Assembly (NCBI RefSeq): GCF_017491605.1
Contig: NZ_JAFGYY010000009.1
Coordinates: 124,001 to 188,000, forward strand
Direction: 5' to 3'
Source of the DNA: Pseudomonas sp. 30_B
GTDB lineage: Bacteria; Pseudomonadota; Gammaproteobacteria; Pseudomonadales; Pseudomonadaceae
Length of the DNA: 64,000 nt
Shown here: positions 19,012 through 27,642 of the stretch, piece by piece
Layout of the letters: each line of letters opens with the position of its first letter
How positions within the stretch are numbered: position 1 is the stretch's first letter
Position numbers and translations under genes: made by a program
The notes under the pieces: generated by a model
The model's database searches: none
Told to the model about the DNA's origin: nothing
Seen by the model: the letters and a program-made list of their open reading frames with translations, nothing else

Positions 19012-19533
19012 GTGAGCACTTCCAACCTCGACGCGGTCTTCCTGGCCCAGCGCCTGCCCCTGTTGCGCACGCTGGTGCGGATGGTGAAGAGCCCGAGCAT
19101 CGCCGAAGACCTGGTACAGGAAACCTACCTGCGCGTCGCCCGCACCCTGCACGAACGCCGCATCGACCACCTCGAACCCTTCCTCTTCCAGACCGGTCGC
19201 AACCTCGCGCTGGACCACCTGCGCCACCTGCGCATGCAATCGCGGACACTGCTCGACGACGTTCCCGCCGAGGTGCTGCAAGCGGTGCCGGCACCGGGCT
19301 CCAGCGCCGAAGACCAGCTCCACGCGGAGAAACTGCTGGAGCGCCTGGGCGCCACCCTCGGCCAGCTCAGCGCGCGTCAGCAGCGCATCTTCATCCTCAG
19401 CCGCCTGCATGGCTGCGGCTATGCGGAGATTGCCGAGCAGCTCGGCGTCTCGCCCAGCACGGTACAGAAGGAGCTGAAGCTGATCATGGCGATCTGCGTC
19501 GGCCTGGTCAGCCGCCTGGAGGAGTCGATATGA
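19012..19533 (+). CDS. hxuI: ECF sigma factor HxuI (iron-starvation type)
   Basis: FecI-type sigma factor of 173 residues that directs transcription of the heme receptor gene when its surface-signalling partner is triggered. Region 2 is at about 10-75 (AEDLVQETYLRVART and the DNA-melting FLFQTGRNLALDHLR), and region 4 is at about 115-165 (RQQRIFILSRLHGCGYAEIAE). The start is a GTG at 19012 with a weak ribosome site. Its stop overlaps the hxuR start in an ATGA. A Fur box precedes it. The order sigma, anti-sigma, receptor equals hxuIRA of P. aeruginosa. Confidence 0.88.
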   Translation: MSTSNLDAVFLAQRLPLLRTLVRMVKSPSIAEDLVQETYLRVARTLHERRIDHLEPFLFQTGRNLALDHLRHLRMQSRTLLDDVPAEVLQAVPAPGSSAEDQLHAEKLLERLGATLGQLSARQQRIFILSRLHGCGYAEIAEQLGVSPSTVQKELKLIMAICVGLVSRLEESI

Positions 19534-20549
19534 CGGACTACCCTTCGCCTGCCGATTCGACAAGAATGCGCGGCCCTCAATCCCAGGATCACGCCAAGGA
19601 CCGCCCCGTGCCCCACGCCACGCCGCCCGACGACCAGCAGATCGCCAATGCCCTCGACTGGCTGATGCTCGAGGACGACATGGACGCCACGACGCGCCAG
19701 CGCTTTGTGGCCTGGCTCGCCGCCAGCGACGGTAACGCACGGGCCTACCAGCGGGTACGCGATGCCTGGCAGTCGCCGCTGCTGAGCACCGCGGCGGCGC
19801 GCCTGGAGCAACGACTGGCGGCGGCGCCCCGTCGACGGCGCCGCTGGAAGCCGCTGGCGACCGCGGCAGTGCTGGTTCTGGCGGTCGGTGTCGCGCTGCA
19901 GAGCGACCTGCTGCTGCGCTTGCGCGCCGATCATCTGACCGCCGTGGGCGAACGGCAGAACCTCGACCTCGCGGACGGCTCCCGGGTCCTGCTCAACACC
20001 GATACCGCCCTCTCCAGCCACGTCGACGAGCAACAACGCATCGCCCGCCTGTACCGCGGCGAGGCGTACTTCGACGTCGCCCATGACCGCGACCGCCCCT
20101 TCGAGGTGGAAGCCGGGCCGGTGCAGGTGACGGTGCGCGGCACGGCCTTCGCGGTGCGCTACCTGGGCGACGAGGCGGAAGTCAGCGTGCAGCGCGGCGA
20201 AGTGGACCTGCGCACGCCGCTGGACGACGCCCGCGTCAGCCTCGGCGCCGGCGACAGCATCCGCGTCGGTCCGCAGGGTTTTGGCGAGCGCCAGCACAGC
20301 GCTGACTGGCAGGCGCAACTGGCCTGGGTGAAGGGCCGCATGGTGTTCGAGAACTGCCCGCTCAGCCAGGTGCTGACCGAGTTACGGCGCTATTACCCCG
20401 GCTGGATCGTGAATACCAACGAGCGCCTGGCGAACGTCAGCGTCACCGGCAACTGGCGCCTGGATGACCCGCTGGGCGTGGCGCGCTCGCTGGCCCGGAT
20501 CACCTCCGCGCAGCTGCACGAATACCCGAAACTGCTGATCCTCGACTGA
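19530..20549 (+). CDS. hxuR: FecR-type anti-sigma factor HxuR
   Basis: Inner-membrane signal relay of 339 residues. A cytoplasmic N-terminal sigma-binding part (about 35-95, with IANALDWLMLEDD and a tryptophan-rich end) is followed by one membrane segment near 107-125. The periplasmic FecR domain follows (VTVRGTAFAVRYL near 195-210) and then a C-terminal secretin/TonB-like part that contacts the receptor's signalling domain. It is translationally coupled to hxuI by a four-base overlap. Expected to release HxuI when HxuA binds heme or a hemoprotein. Confidence 0.88.
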   Translation: MTDYPSPADSTRMRGPQSQDHAKDRPVPHATPPDDQQIANALDWLMLEDDMDATTRQRFVAWLAASDGNARAYQRVRDAWQSPLLSTAAARLEQRLAAAPRRRRRWKPLATAAVLVLAVGVALQSDLLLRLRADHLTAVGERQNLDLADGSRVLLNTDTALSSHVDEQQRIARLYRGEAYFDVAHDRDRPFEVEAGPVQVTVRGTAFAVRYLGDEAEVSVQRGEVDLRTPLDDARVSLGAGDSIRVGPQGFGERQHSADWQAQLAWVKGRMVFENCPLSQVLTELRRYYPGWIVNTNERLANVSVTGNWRLDDPLGVARSLARITSAQLHEYPKLLILD

Positions 20550-20624
20550 TCGCCCTCCTGAACGGAAAGTATTTTTACGCGGTCGCGCCGGCTCGTTCGT
20601 TTAGTCAGAAGCCAATGCAATAGA

Positions 20625-20644
20625 TTCGCATTTACGAATGCGAA
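20625..20644. promoter_or_regulatory. Perfect inverted repeat before hxuA
   Basis: TTCGCATT and AATGCGAA are separated by four bases, 26 bp ahead of the hxuA ATG. It could be an operator, or a hairpin in the leader. A GGAAAG near 20563 followed by TTCGTTT further on vaguely fits a FecI-type promoter, but I cannot define it firmly. Confidence 0.35.
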
Positions 20645-20670
20645 CGACGACTGACTAAGAGAGCCCTTCG

Positions 20671-23271
20671 ATGCCCATCGCTTCTTCGCGTGCCCCTCTG
20701 CGCCACCCCGCCCGCATCTCCCTGCTGGCCCTGTCCATCGGACTGGCCAGCCTGCCGGCGACCTCCGCCCTCGCGGCGGACACGGCAGGCAGCCAGGCCC
20801 AGGCCGGCTACCGCTTCGACATCCCCCGCCAACCGCTGGCCCAGGCGCTGAACGCCTTCAGCGCGGTAACCGGCTGGCAGGTGGGCGTCGCCGGCGAGCT
20901 GGCCGAGGGCATCGAGTCGCCCGGCGTCAATGGCCGCCTGCCAGCCGACCAGGCCCTGAAGGGGTTGCTCGCCGGTACAGGCCTGGGCGCCCGCCCCCTC
21001 GGACCGCGCAACGTGGTGCTGGAACGCAACCTGTCGAGCGTGGCGGAAATGCAGCCGCTCACCATCACCGCCACCCGCCAGGCACAGAGCGTGACCCTGG
21101 TGCCGAGCACGGTGAACGTGGTCGACCGCAGCGAGCTGGACCGCAAGAACGTCAACACCATCAAGGAGCTGGTACGCGACATGCCGGGCGTTTCCGTCGG
21201 CGGCACCGGCAGCCGCGCCGGCATCACCGGCTACAACATCCGTGGCATCGACGGCGACCGCGTGCTGACGCAGATCGACGGCGTCGAGGTTCCCAACAGC
21301 TTCTTCAACGGCCCCTACGCGCAGACCGAGCGCAACTACGTCGACCCGGAAATCGTCAAGCGCGTGGAGGTGCTGCGCGGCCCGGCCTCGGCGCTCTACG
21401 GCAGCAACGCCATCGGCGGCGCGGTGAGCTACTTCACCCTGGATGCCGACGACATCATCAAGGACGGCCAGGACGCCGGCGCACGCCTGAAGACCGGCTA
21501 CAGCTCCGCCGACGACAGCTGGCTGACTTCCGGCACCGTGGCCGGCCGCACCGACGCCTTCGACGGCCTGCTGCACCTGAGCCAGCGCAACGGCCACGAG
21601 ACCGAGTCCTACGGCAGCACCGGCGGCACCGGCCTGTCGCGTACCGAGGCCAACCCGCAGGACGTACGCACCACCAACGTGCTGGCCAAGCTGGGCTGGA
21701 AGTATGCCGAGGGCGAGCGCTTCGGCCTGGTCTACGAGAAGTACAAGGACGACCGCGACACCGACCAGAAGAGCGCCTACGGCGGCCCCTACTACGGCGG
21801 CAAGCCGACCATTCCGGACAGCGTGCTGCCCGGTGGCATGTACCAGTGGCGCACCGGCAACGACACCATCACCCGCGAACGCTTCGGCCTGGAGCACCAG
21901 TTGCTGCTGGACAGCGCGGTGGCCGACCACGCCCGCTGGACCTTCAACTACCAGACCGCCAAGACCGACCAGAGCACCGAGGAGTTCTACTACCCCATCA
22001 CCCGCCAGGTGCTGCGCACCCGCGACACGCTGTACAAGGATCGCCAGTGGGTGTTCGACCTGCAGCTGGACAAGGCCTTCCTCGTCGGCGAGACCGACCA
22101 CCTGCTGACCTACGGCACCACCCTGAAGCGGCAGAAGGTCACCGGCTACCGCGAAGGCGATGCCACCTGCCTGGCGGTCGGCCGCGGCTGTAGCGCCGTC
22201 GGCGCGCCCAGCTCCATCGCCAGCGACAGCCTGGCGCGCAGCAGCGACTTCCCCGACCCGACTATCGATACCTACGGCCTGTTCGCCCAGGACGAGATCC
22301 GCTGGAACGCCTGGACTTTCCTGCCCGGCCTGCGCTACGACTACACGCGCCTGAAGCCGCACATCACCGAGGAGTTCCTCAACACCGTGGACCAGAGCGG
22401 CGAAGGTGAAGTCAGCAGCGAGGACAAGACCTGGCACCAGCTCTCACCCAAGCTCGGCGTGACCTACGCCTTCAACGACAACTACCTGTGGTACGGCCAG
22501 TACGCCCAGGGCTTCCGCACCCCGACCGCGAAGGCGCTGTATGGCCGCTTCGACAACCCCGGCACCGGCTACCGCGTCGAGCCCAACCCCGACCTCGACC
22601 CGGAACGCAGCCAGAGCTACGAGACCGGCCTGCGCGGCAACTTCGAGGCAGGCTCCTTCGACGTCGCGGTGTTCTACAACAAGTACCGCGACTTCATTAA
22701 CGAGGACGCCATCACCCCCGGCTACAGCGAGCCGACCTTCCAGAGCAACAACATCGAGAAAGCCATCATCAAGGGCGTCGAGCTCAAGGGTCGCCTGGAA
22801 CTGGGTGCCTTCGGCGCGCCCCAGGGTCTCTACACCAAGGGCGCGGTGGCCTATGCCTACGGCCGCAACCAGGACACCGGCGAGCCGATCAACAGCGTCA
22901 ACCCGCTCACCGGCGTGTTCGGCCTGGGGTACGACGAACAGGCCGGCCGCTACGGCGCCCTGCTCGACTGGACCCTGGTCAAGCGCAAGGACCGCGTCGA
23001 CGACAACAACTTCAAGGCCCCCGACGGCACCAGCAGCCAGTTCAAGACACCGGGCTTCGGCATCCTCGATCTGACCGGCTACTACAAGCTGACCGACGAC
23101 CTGACCGTCAACGCCGGCCTCTACAACCTCACCAACAAGAAGTACTGGCTGTGGGACGACGTACGCGGCTACGACAGCGTCGGCGAAGCCTCGGTGCTGG
23201 CTCCGGCCAACCTCGACCGGCTGACCCAGCCGGGGCGCAACTTCGCGGTCAACCTGGTGTGGGATATCTGA
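20671..23271 (+). CDS. hxuA: TonB-dependent heme/hemoprotein receptor HxuA
   Basis: Outer-membrane heme receptor of 866 residues. A signal peptide ends near residue 35 (TSALAAD). It is followed by an extra N-terminal signalling domain (about 45-120) that talks to HxuR, a plug (about 130-270, with VLRGPASALYGSNAIGG) and a 22-strand barrel ending in aromatic ...NLVWDI. Heme-receptor landmarks are FRTP at 615-618 and NPDL at 639-642, close to the FRAP/NPNL pair of the family. The signalling extension together with hxuI/hxuR upstream means that its own ligand induces its synthesis. A TonB-box-like stretch lies near residue 127-134. Confidence 0.92.
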   Translation: MPIASSRAPLRHPARISLLALSIGLASLPATSALAADTAGSQAQAGYRFDIPRQPLAQALNAFSAVTGWQVGVAGELAEGIESPGVNGRLPADQALKGLLAGTGLGARPLGPRNVVLERNLSSVAEMQPLTITATRQAQSVTLVPSTVNVVDRSELDRKNVNTIKELVRDMPGVSVGGTGSRAGITGYNIRGIDGDRVLTQIDGVEVPNSFFNGPYAQTERNYVDPEIVKRVEVLRGPASALYGSNAIGGAVSYFTLDADDIIKDGQDAGARLKTGYSSADDSWLTSGTVAGRTDAFDGLLHLSQRNGHETESYGSTGGTGLSRTEANPQDVRTTNVLAKLGWKYAEGERFGLVYEKYKDDRDTDQKSAYGGPYYGGKPTIPDSVLPGGMYQWRTGNDTITRERFGLEHQLLLDSAVADHARWTFNYQTAKTDQSTEEFYYPITRQVLRTRDTLYKDRQWVFDLQLDKAFLVGETDHLLTYGTTLKRQKVTGYREGDATCLAVGRGCSAVGAPSSIASDSLARSSDFPDPTIDTYGLFAQDEIRWNAWTFLPGLRYDYTRLKPHITEEFLNTVDQSGEGEVSSEDKTWHQLSPKLGVTYAFNDNYLWYGQYAQGFRTPTAKALYGRFDNPGTGYRVEPNPDLDPERSQSYETGLRGNFEAGSFDVAVFYNKYRDFINEDAITPGYSEPTFQSNNIEKAIIKGVELKGRLELGAFGAPQGLYTKGAVAYAYGRNQDTGEPINSVNPLTGVFGLGYDEQAGRYGALLDWTLVKRKDRVDDNNFKAPDGTSSQFKTPGFGILDLTGYYKLTDDLTVNAGLYNLTNKKYWLWDDVRGYDSVGEASVLAPANLDRLTQPGRNFAVNLVWDI

Positions 23272-23315
23272 TGGGCTGATTCACGGACGCGGGGTTTACC
23301 CCGCTGTCTGCGATG

Positions 23316-23397
23316 TTCGCGAGCAAGCTCGCTCCTACGAAGAGCGTGACGCCAACCTGTAGGAGCGAGGGGGACGCCCAGTCCTTGCTCGCGAACC
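23316..23397. repeat. Inverted pair of REP-like units, one with an insertion
   Basis: The first unit is TTCGCGAGCAAGCTCGCTCC at 23316-23335. The second, in opposite orientation at 23359-23397, carries a GC-rich insertion (GGGGGACGCCCAGTCC) in the hairpin loop. Almost the same inserted variant is present at 44521-44560. Confidence 0.8.
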
Positions 23398-23494
23398 CGC
23401 CCGACTCCAGAAGCATCCGGTAACGACAACCTTTACGCGATCCCCAAGCTGATTCGTCTCGTCAATAAAGCCCAGAAATTTCAAGGAATTGGAC

Positions 23495-24094
23495 ATGACC
23501 ACCGTGGAACTCCCCGCCCTGCGCTCGCAGCGCCTGAACGCGCTGACCCATGCCCCGCACGGGCGCCTCGACCATGCCGTGAAGGCCCGCGATCCCTTCT
23601 CCAGCCGCGAGAATTTCGCCCGCTTCGTGGTCGCCCAGTACCTGTTCCAGTCCGAGCTGCAGGCGCTCTACCAGGACGCCGAGCTGGGCACGATCTTCCC
23701 CGACCTGCCGCAGCGCTGCCGCGCCGAACAGGCCCGCCTGGACCTGGCCGACCTGGACACCGAAGTACCCGCCCCGGTAGCCGGCGCGCTCACCAAGCCC
23801 AGCCGGGCCCATGCCCTGGGTTGGCTGTTCGTTTCCGAAGGCTCCAAGCTCGGCGCTGCCTTCCTGATCAAGCGCATGGCCGCCCTGGGCCTGGACGAGA
23901 ACAGCGGCGCCCGCCACCTGGGCGAGCCGGAAGGCGGTCGCGCCGAAGGTTGGAAGCGCTTCACCCGCACCCTCGACGCCCTGGAACTCAGCGACGCCGA
24001 AGAACGTGAAGCCGAGGCCGGCGCCATCGCCGCCTTCGAACGCTTCGCCCACCTGCTGCAACACAGCTACGACCGTGCTCCCGCGACCGTCTGA
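23495..24094 (+). CDS. hemO: Biliverdin-producing heme oxygenase HemO (PigA)
   Basis: Cytoplasmic heme oxygenase of 199 residues that opens heme with release of iron, CO and biliverdin. It matches the P. aeruginosa PigA/HemO pattern: LRSQRLN near residue 9-15, the proximal histidine His22 in PHGRL, FARFVVAQYLFQSEL near 38-52 and the distal-helix glycine run GWLFVSEGSKLGAAF near 109-123. The ATG at 23495 has AAGGA seven bases upstream and is preferred to a TTG six bases earlier. Here it follows hxuIRA, so uptake and breakdown of heme are side by side. In PAO1 I recall hemO elsewhere. I see no clear Fur box in the 220-bp gap. Confidence 0.93.
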   Translation: MTTVELPALRSQRLNALTHAPHGRLDHAVKARDPFSSRENFARFVVAQYLFQSELQALYQDAELGTIFPDLPQRCRAEQARLDLADLDTEVPAPVAGALTKPSRAHALGWLFVSEGSKLGAAFLIKRMAALGLDENSGARHLGEPEGGRAEGWKRFTRTLDALELSDAEEREAEAGAIAAFERFAHLLQHSYDRAPATV

Positions 24095-24491
24095 CACCGC
24101 CCCGCGCGGCCCTGCCCGTTCGCGTCTGGCGCGCATCGCTTTCGCGCTGCTCGCCTACACGAGCCTGGGCGTGGGCATGGTCGGGCTGGTGCTGCCGGGG
24201 CTGCCGACCACCGAGTTCGTCCTGCTCGCCGCCTGGGCCGCCGCGAAAAGCTCGCCGCGCCTCGCCGCCTGGCTGGAGAACCACCGGCTGTTCGGCCCGA
24301 TCCTGCACAACTGGCGCAATGGCCGCGCCGTCGCCCGCCGCGCCAAGATCAGCGCCAGCGTCGCCATGCTCGCGGCCCTGGCGATCATGCTGGTCACCCT
24401 GCCCCACGGCCTGTGGCTGTATGCGGTGATTCTCGGCATGGCGGTTGGCAATCTGTGGATCTGGTCGCGCCCGGACATGCCCGGACCGTAG
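24075..24491 (+). CDS. YbaN-family (DUF454) inner-membrane protein
   Basis: Small membrane protein of about 138 residues with two to three membrane helices and the DUF454/YbaN signature (GLVLPGLPTTEFVLLAAWAAAKSSPRLAAW split over residues 36-66). The proposed GTG start at 24075 lies inside the last codons of hemO, giving a 20-bp overlap and likely translational coupling. No clear ribosome site is seen, and a GTG at 24006 would give a longer form. The function of the family is unknown. Coupling to heme oxygenase hints at a role linked to heme or its products, but this is inference only. Confidence 0.78.
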   Translation: MLPRPSDTAPRGPARSRLARIAFALLAYTSLGVGMVGLVLPGLPTTEFVLLAAWAAAKSSPRLAAWLENHRLFGPILHNWRNGRAVARRAKISASVAMLAALAIMLVTLPHGLWLYAVILGMAVGNLWIWSRPDMPGP

Positions 24492-24548
24492 TCAGCGCGC
24501 GGGCGCGGGCCTATGCTGGAAGTCCGATCCACAGTGCCAGCCAGAGCC

Positions 24549-24917
24549 ATGAGCCAACCCACCAGCAAAGTCGACGCCGTCCTCGCCGAAGCGCAACGCC
24601 GCCGCGAAAGCAGCTACCGCGAAAAGGCCCTGAAGATGTATCCCTGGATCTGCGGCCGCTGCGGCCGCGAGTTCAGCGGCGTACGCCTGCGCGAACTGAC
24701 CGTCCACCACCGCGACCACAACCACGACAACAACCCCGAGGACGGCTCCAACTGGGAGCTGCTGTGCCTCTACTGCCACGACAACGAGCACCAGCGGCAG
24801 GTGGACCTGCACTACCAGAACAGCAACGACGCCGGCGCCAAGGGCCCGAAGGTCACCCACAAGGGGCTGGCCGGGCTGGCGGATCTGCTGAAGAAGAAGG
24901 AAGACGGGCAGGCGTGA
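24549..24917 (+). CDS. YajD-family HNH nuclease
   Basis: Small HNH-type endonuclease-fold protein of 122 residues, like E. coli YajD. Four cysteines form a zinc site (CGRCGREF near 35-42 and LCLYCHDNEH near 75-84), and the HNH core is LTVHHRDHNHDNN with a following asparagine (SNWELL). The C-terminus is a lysine-rich helix. The cellular role is unknown; single-gene YajD-like proteins are chromosomal and not tied to a phage here. The ATG at 24549 gives the family length. It follows the DUF454 gene by 57 bp. Confidence 0.85.
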   Translation: MSQPTSKVDAVLAEAQRRRESSYREKALKMYPWICGRCGREFSGVRLRELTVHHRDHNHDNNPEDGSNWELLCLYCHDNEHQRQVDLHYQNSNDAGAKGPKVTHKGLAGLADLLKKKEDGQA

Positions 24918-24933
24918 ATCCCACGCATTTTCT

Positions 24934-25001
24934 GTAGGAGCGAGCTTGCTCGCGAACAAACCCCGCTGCGGAGTCATTCGCGAGCAGGCTCGCTCCTACG
25001 A
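24934..25001. repeat. Inverted pair of REP-like units
   Basis: GTAGGAGCGAGCTTGCTCGC at 24934-24953 and its near reverse complement at 24976-25001 lie just downstream of the HNH gene. Together they can fold as a long hairpin. Confidence 0.8.
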
Positions 25002-25049
25002 AAAGCAGTTCAGCGCAGCCACAATTTCCAGTGAACTCAACCGCAGAAC

Positions 25050-25132
25050 GTAGGCTGGGTAGAGCGAAGCGACACCCATGCTGCCCCGGCACGCGAAACT
25101 GATGGGTTTCGCTGCGCTCTACGCCATCCTAC
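25050..25132. repeat. Long inverted repeat (GTAGGATGG family, second copy)
   Basis: Arms at 25050-25079 and 25102-25132 match those at 11002-11082 with several substitutions. Its right end stops 8 bp before the stop codon of the minus-strand monooxygenase gene, so it could act as that gene's transcript end. Confidence 0.75.
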
Positions 25133-25139
25133 AAAGCCT

Positions 25140-26135
25140 TCAGCGAAGACCCGCAACGATCTCCAGCGAACGCAACCGCAGTTCGTGGTCGTAGATGTCG
25201 CTGGTGAAGATGATCTCGTCCACGCCGGTCTGCTCCAGCAGGATTTCCAGGCGGCTGCGCACCTTTTCCGGACCGCCGATCACCGCCAGGCCGAAGAAGT
25301 TGCCCACCGCGTCCTGCTCGTGGGGCAGCCACAGGCCGGCCATGCTCTTCACCGGCGGCTTCTGCTTCAGGCTGTCGCCGCGAATCAGCGCCAGCACGCG
25401 CTGGAAGGCGGTGGTCGCCAGGTACTCGGCTTCCTCGTCGGTGGGCGCTGCGATCAGCGGCACGCCGATCATGGCGTAGGGTTTGTCGAGCACTGCCGAG
25501 GGCTGGAAGTTCTCGCGGTAGATGCGCAGCGCATCGTGCAGGTAGCGTGGCGCGAAGTGTGAGGCGAAGGCGTAGGGCAAGCCCTTCTGTGCTGCCAGGT
25601 GTGCACTGAACAGGCTGGAGCCCAGCAGCCAGATCGGCACGTTGGTGCCCTCCCCCGGAATCGCCAGCAGCGACTGCTGGGAGCGACGCGGGCCGAGCAG
25701 CATTTCCAGCTCGGCGACCTGCTCGGGGAAGTCGGCGCCGTCACCCAGGCGATCGCGGCGCAGCGCGCGCATGGTGGCCTGGTCGGCCCCCGGAGCGCGG
25801 CCCAGGCCGAGATCGATGCGGCCCGGATAGAGGGTTTCCAGGGTGCCGAAGTTCTCCGCCACCACCAGCGGCGGATGGTTGGGCAGCATCACCCCGCCGG
25901 AGCCGACGCGAATGCGCTCGGTCTTGCCGGCGATGTGGCCGATCAGCACGGCGGTGGCCGAGCTGGCGATGCCGTCCATGTTGTGGTGCTCCGCCAGCCA
26001 GTAGCGGGTAAAGCCCAGGCGCTCGACATGCCGGGCAACCTCGACGGCATGCTGCAATGCCTCGGCGGCGGTGCCCTGGTCACGCACGGGCACCAGGTCG
26101 AGCATGGAGAAAGCGATATCGGACAGGGACTTCAT
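25140..26135 (-). CDS. Luciferase-like flavin-dependent monooxygenase (YhbW type)
   Basis: Predicted FMN-dependent oxidoreductase of 331 residues with the bacterial luciferase TIM-barrel fold. Landmarks: [14 protein letters not shown] near the N-terminus, [15 protein letters not shown] near 44-58, [16 protein letters not shown] near 76-91, and [13 protein letters not shown] near 107-119. These fit the YhbW-type group of LLM-class enzymes. The start is the ATG at 26135; a longer frame upstream lacks support. It stands alone with no reductase partner next to it, so its substrate cannot be inferred. Confidence 0.85.
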   Translation of the reverse strand: MKSLSDIAFSMLDLVPVRDQGTAAEALQHAVEVARHVERLGFTRYWLAEHHNMDGIASSATAVLIGHIAGKTERIRVGSGGVMLPNHPPLVVAENFGTLETLYPGRIDLGLGRAPGADQATMRALRRDRLGDGADFPEQVAELEMLLGPRRSQQSLLAIPGEGTNVPIWLLGSSLFSAHLAAQKGLPYAFASHFAPRYLHDALRIYRENFQPSAVLDKPYAMIGVPLIAAPTDEEAEYLATTAFQRVLALIRGDSLKQKPPVKSMAGLWLPHEQDAVGNFFGLAVIGGPEKVRSRLEILLEQTGVDEIIFTSDIYDHELRLRSLEIVAGLR

Positions 26136-26372
26136 AGGCACTCCAATTCGGGTCGCGCAGACGCCGCGCAAATGGGTGTCGCGGACATGACTTTGAGCGT
26201 GACTCTATCGGCCACTTCCCCTGCTGACCACTCGTCGGGATCGATAGTGCTCATGAAGGTCAGTGATAGAGGAAATAGCTGGATGCCATCATCGCTTCAC
26301 GCAACCGTCACCCCGTTGTCATGCGCAGCCCGGAGAATGCCCCCAGCTGAAGGACCAGCGCCCATCAAACAG

Positions 26373-26396
26373 AAAGCCCGCATCAGCGGGCTTTTT
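26373..26396 (-). terminator. Terminator-like hairpin after the arsC-like gene
   Basis: Stem AAAGCCCGC/GCGGGCTTT (9 bp) with a four-base loop, 18 bp beyond the stop of the minus-strand gene. T-rich flanks are present on both strands, better on the plus strand. Confidence 0.7.
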
Positions 26397-26413
26397 GCTT
26401 TGCGGCAATGCCT

Positions 26414-26827
26414 TCAGGGGCGGTTCTTCACCATCTCGAACAGCTTCAGGCGATCGCTCAGCTCCTGCAGCGTGTGGCGGAACGGATCGTGCTGCTCGCT
26501 GGTGGTCGGGTCGGCGAAGTTCCACACGATCACCTCGCTGGAACTGGGCAGCTCCTCACCCTCGCGGCTGGACTTGTCGCACAGGTCGATCAGGTAATCG
26601 AAGTGCTGGCCGCTGAATTCGTCGATGGACTTGCTGCGCAGTCCCTCGGTGGAAATCCCGGCATGCTCCAGCACCTCGCGAGCACGCGGATCGATGGCGC
26701 GGGGATGGATGCCGGCGCTGAAGGCTTCGAAATGCTCGGCAGCGGAATGTCGCAGAAGCGCTTCGGCCATCGGCGAGCGGGCATCGTTGCCGATGCAGAC
26801 GAAAAGGACTCGGCGTTTCTCGGTCAT
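26414..26827 (-). CDS. ArsC-like / low-molecular-weight phosphatase-fold protein
   Basis: Protein of 137 residues in the low-molecular-weight tyrosine phosphatase fold shared by thioredoxin-type arsenate reductases. The P-loop CX5R is CIGNDAR with Cys11 and Arg17, and Cys83 in LIDLCDK matches the second redox cysteine of ArsC. The third cysteine, expected about seven residues later, is absent: the loop reads KSSREGEELP. The WNFADPT motif near 102-108 is ArsC-like. It may be an arsenate reductase using another thiol, or a phosphatase. No arsR, arsB or acr3 neighbour is present. The ATG at 26827 follows GAGGT. Confidence 0.78.
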   Translation of the reverse strand: MTEKRRVLFVCIGNDARSPMAEALLRHSAAEHFEAFSAGIHPRAIDPRAREVLEHAGISTEGLRSKSIDEFSGQHFDYLIDLCDKSSREGEELPSSSEVIVWNFADPTTSEQHDPFRHTLQELSDRLKLFEMVKNRP

Positions 26828-26925
26828 CACTACCTCAGCTCGGGACTCGGGTTCGGCCCCTTATACGCCAGGCTTTATGACAGAGCCGTGTCAAAACGAT
26901 GAAGGCGCCGCCGCGACGGCACGAA

Positions 26926-27420
26926 TCAACACAGTACGATGTAGTCGCTGCGCTGGACGATTCCGCGATGCTCGCCGGCCAGCAGGTGGACGTAGCGGCC
27001 GCCCGCCTGGTCGATGGGCAGGCAATCGTCCACATCCAGCAGCGCATCGGTATGCGGCTTGTCCCAGCCGCGCGGCAGGCGGTGCTTGCCCAGCGCCTTG
27101 GCCTGCGCCGCATCGCGGGCGACCACCAGCAGGTAATGGTGGGCCTCGCCGAACTGGCCGGGCTCGTAGCCGCCCAGGTTGATGAAGAACAGCCGCGGCT
27201 CGCCCGGCGCCGGCTGCTGGTCACTGAAGACGACGCGATAGCCGTCGATGCCGCCGACCTCCAGCCAGGAATCGATGTGCAGGCCCCGCGGACTGCCGAA
27301 CCAGGCGTCGCGCAATTGCGGGTAGCTGGCTTCGAGGCTGTCCGCCACGGCGAACACCACGTCGTGCACTTCGATCTTCGCGCGCGGATGACGCCCGCCC
27401 AGCATGACCACCAACAGCAT
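26926..27420 (-). CDS. DUF1543 domain-containing protein
   Basis: Cytoplasmic protein of 164 residues that I place in DUF1543 from the N-terminal MLLVVMLGGRHPRAKIEVHDVVF, the EVGGIDGY segment and FFINLGGYEPGQFGEAHHY near 75-95. The family has no known function. No signal peptide or membrane segment. The ATG has AAAGGAGCG upstream. It stands alone; its upstream gap is AT-rich and shared with the divergent secreted-protein gene at 27643. Confidence 0.8.
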   Translation of the reverse strand: MLLVVMLGGRHPRAKIEVHDVVFAVADSLEASYPQLRDAWFGSPRGLHIDSWLEVGGIDGYRVVFSDQQPAPGEPRLFFINLGGYEPGQFGEAHHYLLVVARDAAQAKALGKHRLPRGWDKPHTDALLDVDDCLPIDQAGGRYVHLLAGEHRGIVQRSDYIVLC

Positions 27421-27642
27421 CGCACTCGCTCCTTTGAAGCTGCGACCGCTCTACAACGACCGCTTCCTGATGAAGGGGGCATCCTATGGAAAAAATGCCT
27501 CAATCGCTATATAGATTTGTATATTTTGAATTCCCGGCGCCACGGCTGCCCCCCTTACCGTTGTAGCGTCGAGCCGAGGCTGCACTAAGCTGAGAATGTC
27601 CGCACGGCCTGGCGCCGTGACCACATTCGCCTGGGAGACGCC

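Noticed and set aside
20632..22437. 600-residue open frame antisense to hxuA
   Set aside because: Composition is alanine/glycine/valine/glutamine-rich antisense of a GC-rich gene; the receptor on the plus strand is unmistakable.
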